Source: Kitagawia praeruptora (taxonomy: Eukaryota; Streptophyta; Magnoliopsida; Apiales; Apiaceae). Taken from it: DNA of 64,000 nt. The stretch spans positions 112,167,001 to 112,231,000 of the forward strand of contig CM075344.1 of assembly GCA_037693485.1 (NCBI GenBank), written 5' to 3'. Both the position numbers and the translations under genes were made by a program. Below are positions 20,124 to 32,567 of the stretch, in pieces (position 1 is the first letter of the stretch; each line of letters opens with the position of its first letter). The notes under the pieces were generated by a model. The model was not told the DNA's origin, ran no database searches, and saw nothing but the letters and a program-made list of their open reading frames with translations.

Positions 20124-23100
20124 CAACCTTTGACAAGCTCAAATCACTACCCGACGAAACCAACAACTCGAACATCACCTCTCAATGCTGGAGCAGGAAA
20201 ACTCACCAACCAAAAGGTCCACTAATCACCTCTACTAACTGAAGAAAAAAAACAAGCAAGAGTGAGCCAACAATGCTCAGCAAGTGTAAACAGTGATAGC
20301 AATATCAAGAACAATATGGTTCTGATCAATAAGAATATTCATCATATGGTACAAAAGAAATCAGCTGGAGGAATTCAATATCGTGACTCCAAGATGAGCC
20401 AATAGGGCTTCACTAGAATAAAATGCATCAACAATGAGAACTGATAAAAGTTCTGACAATCAAAGATAATCATCATAGGCTTCAAAGGAATAAGGCTTTA
20501 AAGCAACTCATCCTAATGAATGGATTAGAATTGGATTTTTTTTAATTTTAAAAACAATAAGGTTAGGCTGCTGATCAGTCACGCACAAACCCCGGACAAA
20601 CGCACACAGCAATGTCCTAAAATGGATCCATGGCACACATTGGCCTTAACTTTTGACCATTAAACTGGTCTCCCCGAAAGGACTCCTCTGACCATTAAAC
20701 TGGTCTCCCCGAAGGGACTCCTCTGATATCGACAAGTTCGATATAATAGATGGGGTGATAATTGAATAGCAACAACAACAATAAATGTCGACAAGATCGA
20801 CAATAATTGGGGTGACATCATAATCAAAATAATTAAAAGAAATTTCCACTTGAGCAAGAAGTGAAGGGAAATACTTGCAGTATGATTAACAACAATTGAG
20901 ACTACAAGAATAAGGGTATAGTCAAGTGCTAAACATCTAATAAAATTTCCCCAACACCTTGTAAAGTTTTAATCAACATAAGTGAATTAAGCAGTTTAAA
21001 ACGATCGCTTGAAAAAAAAAACTCCAAGATAATTAATTGTAGGTAAGTTTAAAGGAAACATCCCCTAAAGAGGGTCCATCGGTGAAAATATGTCATAATC
21101 AGGAATCGTACTAATAGATTTTATAAGATTTTGAAAATCCTGAATTTCATCTATTTTAGAACGTCCCTTAAAACATTTTTGAAGAAAAATAAATTTAAAT
21201 AAAATAAAAGAAATAGTTCTCTCATGAGGAATCAAATAACATACCATGTTTTAAAATATTATTAAAGAAAATGATATTTGTAAGATCATTTGAAATTTTG
21301 CACTTGAGCTATATGGGGACATATAAACATTTGCACGTCATTTGAAGAAGGACGCTACTTGGTAAACATAATTTGACCGACACATTTAATATATAAATAT
21401 AACAGAATTGCATCACTTGAACAATAAGTGAGGAGCGATAACACTTGCCTCGATACATAGTTCCCAATACCAACATCTCGATTCGTGGTTAGCTCCACGT
21501 CGGTCTTTACTTCTCTACACGTCGTCCTCTACTCGCTTATACATATGTCCTTTCTAATAACCATATCCTTCTTGCGCTTCCATCTACACGTGCACTGCTC
21601 TTATCCAGGCCTCCTACTCATACCTACATATGGTAACGCGCTACTTCAGTATGACTCAACCAAAATATTACTGTCGATCAAATCTACCCATACACGTCCT
21701 ATAACGCTATACAACTTCACACGTATAGCACATTTTGGTTATACACATAAAATACTTTAGTACACCAGACAAACCACATAAACACGTATATCTGCAAATC
21801 GACTTGCAACTAATTCTTACTAAATTACTATAAGCATTACAAAATAATTCTAACAAAATTTTGACATCACCTCCTTTATAATAGCCTAACCCGTCGGAAT
21901 TCAACCAACCCAAAAGCACTTAAGAAATCATCAAACAATCCCAAAAATCAACTTCAATTCCCAACTTATACTTATACCTTGCGATTTATAATTCACTACT
22001 ACATCCCACATTCAATCCATAATTAACGACATACAATATTCAAAAATTCCTGCTATTATTCGAATACGAAAAAGAAAATTTGAATAACAATAAAGCTCTA
22101 TATAAAATCAATTTATAAGACTTAGCAATTAATTTACAAATTAGGGACCTCAATTCATCATAACAAAAATCAATTAATTCGGACAACATATTCGAAAGCC
22201 ATTGCTTTCGTTTCACTTCAACACAACAACAACTAGACAGTACTTACACAATCGACAAGCACACACATAGCTTCGACACCACATACACATATGATCCCAC
22301 ATTCATACCCCATACCAGTTCAAAAAACACCACAGCCACCATTTTTGAGCTCAAACCACGACTTGTACAGAGGAAGATAACAGAGTTACTGTGTACCCAC
22401 ACATCCACACATGCTCACGGCACACCATACCCACGACCGCAGTTGAAATATACACACACACACACGATTGTTTACACACACCTGCTAAATTTTCGAACCA
22501 CAGTGACCTCACCCACACACTCTTCGACCCCAGCACACACACAACACACTGAATAATCAAGAATCGAAAACCCCCCCTTTCAGAAGAACACACCACTGAA
22601 GTACACCTACCACTCGCAGCCACGCAGCAACAATGAATTCCCATAAATTGCACATACATACACAGCAGAGACACACACTCCTACATCCACACCACCCCTT
22701 TTCCCCTCTTGAGTTCTCATTCTTCTCCCTCAATCTCTCTACATCTGCCACTTGCGAGTCCACCACCACTTCTACTTCCTTCCCTCCACAACTCTACACC
22801 AAAACAGATACATAACCAAGCTTTCAGTCTTGCCGAGTGTTTCCCCTACTGAACCTACACCGAGGAGAACACACACCCAAGACACGATAGTAAAACACTC
22901 CCACATCACTACCTATAGCAGAGACATACTGATACAACAACAACGCACAGAATACACACCCATACCTGGTTGTACCCACCTGATTTATTTCAAGAATTTG
23001 AAAGAGATGGGAAGGCTTAGTAATTCGTAGACAGTGGGGATTAGAAGGGAGAGAAAACAGAGTATTTTGATCGGGTAGAAATGGTAAGAGAGAAAAACGG

Positions 23101-23417
23101 GTGGCTGTGATAAAGTCATAAAGATAAGGCTCCAAGGACATTCTAGAATTTCCCAATGCTAAAAAAAATAATAAAAGCTAATTTAAATCACTTCAAAAAT
23201 CGAAATTAAGTAGGAAATATATGAAAATTAAAATTTTAAAATTCTAAAATCAAAAGCATGAAATTACAAACATCCCCATATTTTTAAAATATTTTTAGGA
23301 TCAAAAATGAATTAAATATGGATTTTACAAGTTTTGATGCTTTAATGCAATATAGCTTGTAAAGTCAATTTAAAATACTTACACACCCAAATTAATTCTT
23401 CCAAAATTTTTAAAAAA
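20124..23417. other. Non-coding repeat-like DNA, probably old gypsy LTR/leader
   Basis: No ORF with a recognisable domain is present. The composition (GTCTCCCCGAAGGGACTCC, GCTGAGCATTGTTGGCTCAC on the minus strand) resembles long LTR and leader sequences of Ty3/gypsy elements in minus orientation, but no internal domain, primer site or end is visible, so this is tentative. 22200-22990 is CA-rich, which explains several spurious Cys/Val-rich frames. Copia A is inserted at its left boundary. Confidence 0.4.
20654..20723. repeat. Tandem duplication, 35-bp unit
   Basis: Two adjacent copies begin TGACCATTAAACTGGTCTCC and end GGACTCCTC, differing by one base (GAAAGG versus GAAGGG). They lie inside the gypsy-like non-coding region. 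Confidence 0.85.
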
Positions 23418-23671
23418 CATTACACCAAAAATGCACATATGCAACGCCATGTTTACTATTGCTTTAGGCCAAAAAAGCATTGCGCTAGACCAAATGCAAC
23501 ACCAGGGGGCGTTGCATCCGCGAGCGTTCTGTTAGACCCCATAATGCAACGCTTTTTGGCATCTAAAGCAACATCAATAAGCATTGCATCTGACATATAA
23601 TGCAACACCAGAACATGCAAATGCAACACCAAAAAGACGTTGCATTTGACATTAGATAAAATTACAATTCC

Positions 23672-23922
23672 ACGTCACTAAGTGGGTCCCACTAGCTTGC
23701 CACGTCATCAATGGGTCCAGCTGGCATGCCACGTCTGCAACAGTCTAGTTGGCATGCCACATCAACAACAATACAGCTGGCATGCCATGTCAGCATGTGG
23801 GGCCCACGTGCCATGTCAGCGATGGGGCCTGCCATGCCACATCACGTCACTAGTGGATCCCACGTGCCACGTCAGCACTGGGTCCCATGTGCCACGTCAG
23901 TACTGGAGCCCACAGCCATGTA
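23672..23922. repeat. Degenerate tandem array with CCACGTCA cores
   Basis: About eight units of roughly 30 bp share TGCCACGTCAGCA followed by GGGTCCCA or GGTCCAGCT. CACGTG and CCACGTCA, core sequences of bZIP/G-box sites, recur. The local G+C content is much higher than in the surroundings. Confidence 0.75.
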
Positions 23923-24259
23923 ATGCAACGTTTTTATTTGCTTTTTAAAACACTAGAATCTTATCAAATGCAACACTATATTTACCAAATGCAACACTAA
24001 AATACTAATGAAACAGTAGAAATGCAATGCTAGAAATATCAAATGCAATGCTTTGATTAAAATTTCTGCAATATCTTGTTTGATACAAACCCATCCAAAA
24101 ATCAAAATACATTCAAGGCATTCAACCAGCCATCCAAATAATTTACATCACATCCACACCATACAAATACTCCTCAAAATATAACTACCAAAACCAATCA
24201 CTTATAACATAATACAAGAAAAAACCTAACATTCATCTAACACACTTTATCAATAGCAG

Positions 24260-24370
24260 CTGCCAGGATGCACAGAAGGGACCATCACTTGGTGATACCT
24301 GAGTAAGCACCGGAGCTGTCATCTCTATTTGTTCTTGATAGTTATTTTTACCTTGGATGTAATTAAATAG
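24260..24370 (-). pseudogene. Captured SOUL haem-binding protein exon fragment
   Basis: The minus strand reads LFNYIQGKNNYQEQIEMTAP then VLTQVSPSDGPFCAS before similarity stops. The YIQGKN...IEMTAPV...VSPSDGPFC pattern is characteristic of plant SOUL/HBP haem-binding proteins, which act in tetrapyrrole binding. Only about 37 residues of a roughly 200-residue family are present, so it is non-functional. The upstream part of the same open frame (24375-24595) does not look like SOUL. Its position inside the CACTA-3 remnant parallels the kinase and transporter fragments in CACTA-1 and CACTA-2. Confidence 0.78.
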
Positions 24371-25060
24371 CGTGTAAAGAGACAACACATTCGGTAAATA
24401 AAGTATAAGAAACAAAATTAAAAGAGGGAACACATTCGACATATATGACAATTCCAATCCACTAAAAGAAGTGTAAATACTTCGGTGCCATTTGTACAGT
24501 GATTTGAAATCTCCCTGCATCGTTACAAAACGTAAACTGAGTAAATGGACAAAAAAAATACATCGCATAGCATAATCTATACTTTTACAAATCACTGACC
24601 TTCACAAAATTACAGGTCTGGTCCAATTCGGCCATATGGTTTAATTTCTGCAAATAAACAGAAATAAAAAAGTGTAAGCTAGTGTCTTCCAAATAGACAC
24701 AAAAAATTGGAAGTTCAAAACTAAAAAACAGTACTGGAAGTTCAAAACTAAAACTGTATTGAATAGACACAAAAGGTATGGAATCGGAAAAACTAAAAAA
24801 CAAATAGAAATGAAAGGTATAGTGAACCACTTTCATTTTACATGTATGTTAGGTTATGACTGACTGTCTATCATAACAAATTGCTAAGATTTATATCAGT
24901 ACTCCCTTAATCTCAGACTCCCAAGTACTTACAAAAACACAGCAGTTACCTGAATATGCCTAGTTCATTCGACCACTGTTGTTTCTATATGCAGTTAGAA
25001 CACAGAGGAAGCTTACAGAATCTGGTTGTAGACCTGACTGAATCTGGTTGTAGAAACTAG

Positions 25061-25918
25061 TTGTTTCTATATGCAGTTAGAGCAAGGGTCCTTTATATCC
25101 TTCAACATTTACCCAAAACCTGTTATAGTATTGATGCTATTCGTGCAATTTTGGGCCAACCACCTAAGCTTGTGGGGGATGAAGATTGGGCAAGGAAGAC
25201 TAGTAAGGATGTGGATTTGGAGGCAATTGTTCGTGAGTTATGTGTTCCTGGTACAGTTTGGAAGTATAAATTGGGAACCACTGAGCCGGTTAATTTTCTG
25301 TCTTCGACTATGAATAAATTTGCACGTGCATGGTATGCATTTCTTTGTGCGAATATTATGCCTACTTCTCATATCGGTGAGGTCACAGTTGATAGATTGA
25401 TTCTTCTTTTTGGCATTCTAAAGGGGAAGTACATTGATGTGGCCTATATTGTTCATCAGAATATTATACGGTTTTTAAATTCTAATGCGCTATCATCGAT
25501 GCCCCGTGCTTCTGTTATAGCTGGATTATGTAAAGATAGTGGTGTTATCTGGGGTGCGGATGAGGAGTTGCAGGCACCTTTGGCTTCCATTACTGATGTG
25601 TCTATTGATCGAATGCCTAACTGGCAAGGTGGGGTTCCACATCCGAGGGGGCTTGGTTATATTATTGATGATGTTGGTGCTAGTGGTCATAGGGCGGGCG
25701 CTCAGCCACGTGTTTCGAGAGTACTGAGAGTTTTGGAGGCCCACTTTAGGCGTTTGTACAGGCGGATGGATGCTATTCATGCTTGTAACTGGGAGTATGC
25801 TCAGGATATGGCTACAGCTTTGAGAGATGCGGGTATTCAGGCACGGTGGCCAGTCTATGGAGCTCGTACGCAGTATCCACCGCCAGATTCTGATTCCTCC
25901 GAGGAGGAGGATGAGTAG
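25061..25918 (+). CDS. Env-position ORF of the Athila-like element, 5'-truncated
   Basis: There are 285 open codons to TAG at 25916-25918. The frame opens after an upstream TAG and its first codon is TTG, so the true N-terminus is probably missing. Central blocks are RELCVPGTVWKYKLG, FARAWYAFLCANIMPTSH (about residue 86) and LILLFGILKGKYIDVAYIVH (about 112-131). They match what I remember of the putative plant transposon protein domain (Pfam Transposase_32, PF20167) found in retrotransposon-derived ORFs. The C-terminus is acidic (DSDSSEEEDE). No transmembrane helix is evident, so env-like refers to position only. The W-x-F then I-D/F-G spacing resembles the N-terminal block of the copia aORFs here. 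Function unknown. Confidence 0.65.
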   Translation: MFLYAVRARVLYILQHLPKTCYSIDAIRAILGQPPKLVGDEDWARKTSKDVDLEAIVRELCVPGTVWKYKLGTTEPVNFLSSTMNKFARAWYAFLCANIMPTSHIGEVTVDRLILLFGILKGKYIDVAYIVHQNIIRFLNSNALSSMPRASVIAGLCKDSGVIWGADEELQAPLASITDVSIDRMPNWQGGVPHPRGLGYIIDDVGASGHRAGAQPRVSRVLRVLEAHFRRLYRRMDAIHACNWEYAQDMATALRDAGIQARWPVYGARTQYPPPDSDSSEEEDE

Positions 25919-27563
25919 GTATGTTTTCTGCTATCCCTTGTATTTACTTCCATTCAATGCGGACGTTGAATATTTTAAGTTTGGGGGTGGTTTGAGGGAT
26001 TAGTAGTTGTTGTATTATTCGTTCATGTAGGATTTCATGATTTGCATATTAGTAGTAGTAAATTATGCATTTATGTTTGTGTTATCTACGTTTGTTTCAT
26101 ATAGGACATTCTGTTTTTATGTTCGTTTATCATGTGAGTCCATAATAGTTTGCATTTGCACCCATGCTTGATAGGAATTTTGTGTTGTTGACGCTTTTGA
26201 TTGAGAAGTGATATGCTTTGTTCTTGTGCACACACATACACTAGTAAGTTGAAGCTAGTAGACTTTTTGAATGTTGTAAGTGATTAGAAGGACATGAATA
26301 TGTGCAAAATGATTTAGTTTGCATGCTTTGAATACAAGTTGGTGCGTTAGAAAGATGTTTGCTTGGGGTTGAGTATGTTTTTCCACCAAGTGAGATTTTG
26401 AGCCTTATTGCATATTGCATATTTGCAATTTATTCGTTTGCTTGAGTGTCCACGGATTGTTTGCATTGCTAGCAGTTGTTTGAGGTCTTTCTTGAAACGC
26501 ATGACATTATTTGACGATTAAAATGATAAAGGCATTTAGGAATAACCGCATATTTTCCCATATTACCACACCATGTTTACATGATCAATTAGTTAACCCG
26601 TTGAACTTAATCCTATTTTTTCGGTGACATACCACATTACTTGCCTAGACCTTTTTCTTGTATTGGCCTTACATTAATTTGAACCCACATTGTCAAAGGC
26701 TAGTAGAGTGATAAAGAAAAAAAAAAGAAAAAAAAATATATATTATGAGAGCATGTTTGTATTGTTGTGATCCTATTTCAGTCGACTAGTCGAGTGTTTG
26801 TTTTAGTAAAAATTATGTGGGGGGGAATATGGTGTTATGTGTGATTTATTATGGTACTTACTAGCTTTTGACACTTCACCTGTTTTGGCTTATTTGACAT
26901 ACCTTGTCCCTAGCCCCGTTACAACCCAAATAAAGACCTTTTGATTGTCGTCATTGATGTATGTTGTGTTAAGAGTTAGATTGATACAAAATGTCAAGCA
27001 TGTTTATGATTTTGTTGGAATTGAGTGATACACTTACCCTTGTTCTTGAGTGAATATTATTTTTTTGAGTGGATGGTGAGTGTTTGCTTGTTCTTGAGTA
27101 TGAGATCCCGAGTGTTGTCTCAAAGATGTGCTCTTGTAGGCTTAGCATGTTTGCTAACTTATTCTTACACTTGACATGGGCTTGTGAGAACTTATGCACG
27201 TTCATTGAGTAGACTATGTGAATACTTGCACTTTCGACACCAAGACATTGCGTATTTACTTTGATTCTTAAGTTGATGTGGCATGAGAGGATTTGAAGGT
27301 ATGGTAGATTAGATTAATTGCATTTTCATTTAGTTGCATTCATGCATTGCATTGCATTAGGTTAAATGGATTTTGTGGGTACATTCGCTATAGGCCCTCA
27401 CGAGACCTTACTCGTCCACTAGGGCTGCTTAGGGGTTTAAAGGGCTTGTTGCATATGCCAAATGCAACCGTGATCACCTACGGAAGTGGTACTAGTTAGT
27501 TAGTTAGTTAGTAGTTGTAATTGTTAATGCTTGAGAACAAGCATCGGTTTAAGTTTGGGGGTG
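25919..27563 (+). other. Non-coding 3' region of the Athila-like element
   Basis: Genes are absent. TAAGTTTGGGGGTGG at about 25976 is a near copy of the terminal polypurine tract AAGTTTGGGGGTG at 27551-27563; such doubled tracts occur in Athila/Tat elements. A purine-rich A/G run lies near 26715 and a (GTTA)n microsatellite near 27497. Confidence 0.6.
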
Positions 27564-29057
27564 TGATAAGTGGATTTTATATCCACTTGGAATATTCTAA
27601 ATCGGCTTAAATTGATTGTCTTGGACTCAAGTTTCTTGTAGTTTTGATGTGTTTTGCTTAGTTGTGCAGGTTTACGAGAATGTTGATTAAGGTGGATGCT
27701 TCTATAATTTTTTGGGAATTAATTTATTAAAATTCGGATTTTCTGGGAAGGCTGCGCAGTTTACACTGTTTTGGCCATATCTGGAGTTCTGTAAGTCCGT
27801 TTTCAGCGATCTTATTGCCCACGCGAAGCTTGAGATATTTTCTACAACCTGGGATAGGAAGCACGTGCAAGTAATGTGCTGAATTAAATCGCGCGCGTGT
27901 TCTATGAGAAGCCATGCAGAAAAATTCCAGTTTTGCCCTTTTTCAAGTTCTAATTGTATTTTGGGCAGTTTTTAGCACCTTAATTAAATTCTAATTGTAA
28001 TAGAAGATAAATTCTTGCTGGGCAAGAAAGCTAGAGCCTATAAAAACACATCTAAGCATTGTAATTTGGATCATCGCATTATTATTGTAACCAGCTGAGA
28101 TCTGCAAGGGAGAAAAGGAGAGAATGATTCAACGCTCGTGACAAGCAAGGATCTAGATCTACTTCATCTTTTGTATACGTTGGATTATAGATTTGTCTTC
28201 TCAACTCTTAATTTTAATAATATTATTACTTCTTTCTTCCATATCTTGTTTTATATCATGTTTTCATCAAATCCCATGACGATGAACGGTTCAATTATGG
28301 GCTAATCGTTGTCATGGGATCCTAGTGGATTTATCTATGTAGCTTAGTAATTTGTATGCCTTAAAGATTTATGTGTGGTGAATTCTTGATATCCTTGTAT
28401 GGTTGTGCTTATTAAATTTAGGTGCGTCGCGAACATCTAATTTGTTAATCTCTTGCTAAACGAGAGTGGATCTTGAGATTTAGAACTTGCCATGCTAGCA
28501 TAGGATAGGTTGATGTTTGAACATCATGATTTGTGGCATGAATAGAGATATTATGCTACCCTATGTGATCTAAGTGGATAACTTGTGCTTCAACCTTTAT
28601 GTTTTCAAATTCTATAGAGATATAGGGTCTAAACATAATAGGTGCCTATTCATCTTCTATCTCTTTTGTGGATGTATGTGTAGATTGGTACTAGTATACC
28701 GAGAGGTAACTTTTACTCTTTTCGTGTTATCCGATCAGATATCAAAACCATCGCATGTTTTAATTAAAAGCTGCAACTCTAAGTGAAGTAGATGATGAAA
28801 CTAGGATTCCATGTTTATTCTCATATAAGTAATTCGATTTTTATTCTCGTTAATTGTTTAATTCTTAGTTTTATAATTTGCACTTAGTTAATTTAGATAA
28901 TCAATCTCAATTTTGTTATTTTTCTTAGCAGTGGATAAAAACCATACATCGGTGCATAGGTACATTAATTGAATTGAACTAGATCTCTGTGGGAACGAAC
29001 TTGATTTAATCATATATTACTTGTGACAACATGCGCTTGCGTAAATTTTGCATAACA
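27564..29057 (+). repeat. 3' LTR of the Athila-like element (about 1.49 kb)
   Basis: The LTR starts TGATAAGTGGATTTTATATC directly after the polypurine tract and ends near GTAAATTTTGCATAACA. The closing part (TCTCTGTGGGAACGAAC...) resembles the 3' ends of Athila-type LTRs. The right edge is set where the copia C pol frame (SSEESWKWHKK) begins, so it is accurate only to a few bases. No second LTR is visible. Confidence 0.65.
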
Positions 29058-32006
29058 TCCAGTGAAGAGAGTTGGAAGTGGCACAAGAAACGCTCTCATT
29101 TGAATCTGAACAACATCAATGAGCTGATTAGAGAGAATCTTGTAAGAGGGCTCCCAAAATCATTATTAAATGTTGATGGCCTATGTGATTCCTGTCAAAA
29201 GGCCAAACAAAGGAAGTCATCTTTCAAGAGCAAAACTGAATCTTCAATTGTTGATCCTTATCATCTTCTACATGTTGATCTTTTTGGTCCAGTGAATGTA
29301 ATGTCACTTGGAAGAAAGAAATATGCTTTAGTCATTGTTGATGAACACACCAGATATACATGGGTGTATTTTCTAGCAAAGAAGGATGAAACAACATTAA
29401 CTCTGATGGAGCATGTAAAGCAACTGGACAAAGGATCAAAACACAAAGTCAAAATAATCAGAAGTGATAATGGAACTGAATTTAGAAATGCAACAATGGA
29501 AGAATTTTGCAAAGACAGAGGAGTGAAGCAAGAGTTTTCTGCACCTGGCACACCACAGCAAAATGGTGTAGCTGAAAGAAAGAACAGAACCCTCATAGAA
29601 GCAGCCAGAACTATGCTTGATGAAGCAAAATTGCCAACTTATTTCTGGGCAGAAGCTGTTCAAACTGTCTGTTTTACTCAGAATGCCACTTTAATCAACA
29701 AGCATGGAAAAACACCATATGAAATGGTGAGAGAAAAGAAGCCAAACCTGAAATATTTTCATATTTTTGGGTACAAGTGCTTTGTGCTGAAAACTCATCC
29801 AGAACAGTTGACAAAATTTGATTTAAAAGCCGATGAAGGAATTTTTGTTGGCTATCCACTGTCAACTAAGGCATTCAGAGTTTATAATCTGAGAACCAGA
29901 GTGATCATGGAATCAATTCATGTGTCATTTGGTGACAAGAAAATAACTGGACTTGAAGATGTAAATGAACATGATCAACTGCACTTTGAAAATGAAGATT
30001 TATTCTCTGAAAAATTAAACTCTGGTGAGACTGATCTAATAAACTCTGTGGAGCTAAACTCTGAGCCTCTACTGGTAAACACTGAAGAAACTTTTCAGCC
30101 AGAAACAAGAGATGAACTAGTTGAGGGGGAGCATGAAGAATCACATCATAGTGATAACTCAAATTCTGATAGTGACTCAGCTGAAAAATCTGGATCAAAC
30201 TCTGTTGACTCAAACTCTGAGAGTCCAAAATCTGACAGTTCAAACTCTGAGCAGTCACATTCAGGGGGAGCCTCAGAGAATGAAGAAAGACACCAAGGAA
30301 ACCAGGAGAACATGGATCGAGGGGGAGGATCAAACTCTGAGAGAAGTCATTTGCCTTCAGCTAGGAAATGGACCAAATCTCACACACCTGATTTGATTAT
30401 TGGTGATCCAGATGCAAGAGTAAGGACAAGAAGTGCAACAACAAATGAATGTCTGTTTCATGCATTCTTGTCACAAGCTGAGCCAAAGAAGGTTGAAGAA
30501 GCTCTTCAAGATGCTGACTGGATAACAGCAATGCAAGAAGAGTTAAATGAATTTGAGAGAAATGAAGTATGGACACTTGTACCAAGACCCAAGAATAGGT
30601 CTATTGTTGGTACTAAGTGGGTTTTCAGAAACAAAACTGAAAGTGAAGGGGTTGTTACAAGAAACAAAGCCAGACTTGTGGAAAAAGGCTATTCACAGCA
30701 AGAGGGAATAGATTATGATGAAACTTTTGCTCCAGTTGCCAGGTTGGAGGCAATAAGGATGTTTCTTGCCTATGCTTCTCACAAGAAATTCAAGGTATTT
30801 CAGATGGATGTAAAGAGTGCCTTTATGAATGGGAAACTTGAAGAAGAAGTGTTTGTTGAACAACCACCAGGATTTGTTGACCCCAAATATCCAGATTATG
30901 TCTACAGGCTTGATAAAGCACTTTATGGACTTAAGCAAGCACCAAGAGCATGGTATGAAACTCTTGCTCAGTTTCTACTAGAAAGTGGGTTTCACAGAGG
31001 TACAATTGATAAAACTCCGTTTTACTTTAAATCTGGTAGTGACTTGCTTTTGGTTCAAATTTATGTTGATGACATAATTTTTGGGTCTACTAATGATAAA
31101 CTCTGTATAAAGTTTGCCAAGCTAATGTAATCCAGGTATCAAATGAGTATGATGGGAGAACTTAGTTATTTTCTAGGTCTACAGGTGAAGCAAATAGATG
31201 ATGGAATATTTATAAATCAAGTAAAATATACCAGAAACCTTCTCAAGAAATTTGGTATGCTTGATTGCTCATCTGCATCAACTCCCATGGCAACTACAAC
31301 TAAGTTGGATAAGGATACAGGAGCATCAGTGAATATGACAAACTACAGAGGCATGATAGGATCTCTTCTTTATCTGACAGCAAGTAGACCTGATATCATG
31401 TATGCAACCTGTCTCTGTGCAAGGTTTCAAGCTGATCCCAGAGAACCACATCTAACAGCAGTGAAAAGGATTTTCAAGTATCTCAAGGGAACCATTGCTT
31501 TAGGGCTGTGGTATCCCAGAGAATCAGATTTCAAACTTATTGGTTACTCTGATGCAGACTTTGCAGGTTGGAAAATAGATAGAAAAAGCACCAGTGGAAG
31601 TTGTCAATTTCTGGGTGAAAGACTGGTTTCTTGGTACAGTAAGAAACAAAAGTCAATTTCTACATATACAGCTGAGGCAGAGTATATTGCTGCTGGCAGC
31701 TGCTGTGCACAGATTCTATGGATGAAGAATCAGTTGTTGGATTATGGATTAAGGTACAGTAAGATTCCAATTTACTTTGATAATCAAAGTGCTATTGCTA
31801 TGACAGGTAATCCAGTACAACACTCAATGACCAAGCACATCGGCATAAGGTATCATTTTATCAGAGAGCATGTAGAGGAAGGGAACACTGAGCTTCATTT
31901 TGTGTCTACAGACCAACAGCTTGCAGATATCTTCACCAAGCCATTGAGTGAAGCTACATTTACAAGGCTGGTAAATGAACTTGGAATGGTCTCTAGTTTT
32001 GACTAG
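29058..32006 (+). pseudogene. pol: Copia C pol (from gag-pre-integrase to RNase H), one nonsense codon
   Basis: The frame enters at WKWHKKRSHLNL and contains a complete integrase: zinc finger with CDSCQKAK, first Asp in LLHVDLFGP, second in IRSDNGTEF, Glu in NGVAERKNRT. A Ser/Asn/Glu-rich linker with repeated NSE/NSD follows, then reverse transcriptase with intact YVDDIIFGS, TAA at 31128-31130, and the same frame to RNase H (DADFAGWKIDRKS, YTAEAEYIAAGSCCAQ) and TAG at 32004-32006. The stop replaces a residue just after FAKLM, which is followed by Q in element A and in element B. Protease is missing. NSE/NSD in the linker is encoded by AACTCTGA words, the DNA motif of this family. Confidence 0.9.
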
Positions 32007-32567
32007 AGATACTGGTTAAACTCAAAATTCACTTATGTAATGCATTATTCATGTTAGTGTGATATGTTAAATGCTATGTGAACTCAGTTTTTTTAACTCT
32101 TTTATGTAAACTCTGCTCAAAGACTGTAAAACTCTGTTAGCATGCTAGATAAACTCTGAGTAATTCTGATAATGTTATTGTCTGAGATGAACACCAATGA
32201 AGAAAATGTATTCTCAGCCATTACTCATGTATCCTTCTAAGTTATCTGTGATCTAATCTTAGACTGTCCAGAAATTCAACACAAGCATGATACTGTTCAT
32301 ATTTATAGCATCTCTTAGTTTATTTCTTCTAAACTCTGAGTCTGTAAATGATGTGTGCATTACCTCTCATTAATAATGTCTGATATTGATGACTTCTAAA
32401 CTCTGATAAGTGACACTCTATTCCCAAGACATTTACATGGTACTTGATGATTCCTTGTTTGTACTTGTGAAAATTATAAAACTTGAGATGTGTCATTGTT
32501 TATTTTGGTGAGTACTAAAGCATGTCTGCACCTGTGAGAATTTGAGCCAAATAAGTGATTGATACAT
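32007..32567 (+). promoter_or_regulatory. Pol-aORF spacer of element C, first part
   Basis: Non-coding. AAACTCTG words occur at least five times (about 32105-32405). The spacer continues at 46450 beyond element B. The last five bases (TACAT, 32563-32567) are the target duplication of element B. Confidence 0.6.

Larger units (their letters stand above)
23418..24960. mobile_element. CACTA-3: left part of a CACTA-like transposon (truncated)
   Basis: The left end reads CATTACACCAAAAATGC, a one-base variant of CACTACACCA. It is followed by dense ATGCAACACCA/GTTGCATT repeats at 23440-23660 and 23930-24075, the subterminal architecture of CACTA-1 with another core. A G+C-rich tandem array interrupts them. 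No right terminus is visible, so the right side was lost or is unrecognisable; the end coordinate is approximate. The interior holds a SOUL haem-binding protein fragment on the minus strand (24260-24370). Confidence 0.6.
25061..29057 (+). mobile_element. 3' end of an Athila-like Ty3/gypsy element
   Basis: The order is an env-position ORF with a putative plant transposon protein domain, about 1.65 kb of non-coding 3' region, a polypurine tract (AAGTTTGGGGGTG, 27551-27563) and a 3' LTR that begins TGATAAGTGG. This layout is known from Athila/Tat gypsy elements. The gag-pol part and 5' LTR are absent; short duplications at 24977-25082 mark the broken left edge. The LTR abuts the pol of copia element C. 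Confidence 0.68.

Noticed and set aside
22351..23156. Overlapping Cys/Val- and His/Thr-rich frames
   Set aside because: They follow from CA-rich DNA in a probable LTR/leader region and overlap on both strands.
23418..25060. Complete CACTA-3 element
   Set aside because: No right-hand inverted repeat or matching target duplication was found, so it is called truncated.
25061..25918. A true retroviral-type envelope gene
   Set aside because: No signal peptide, transmembrane helix or cleavage site is visible; the term env refers to position only.
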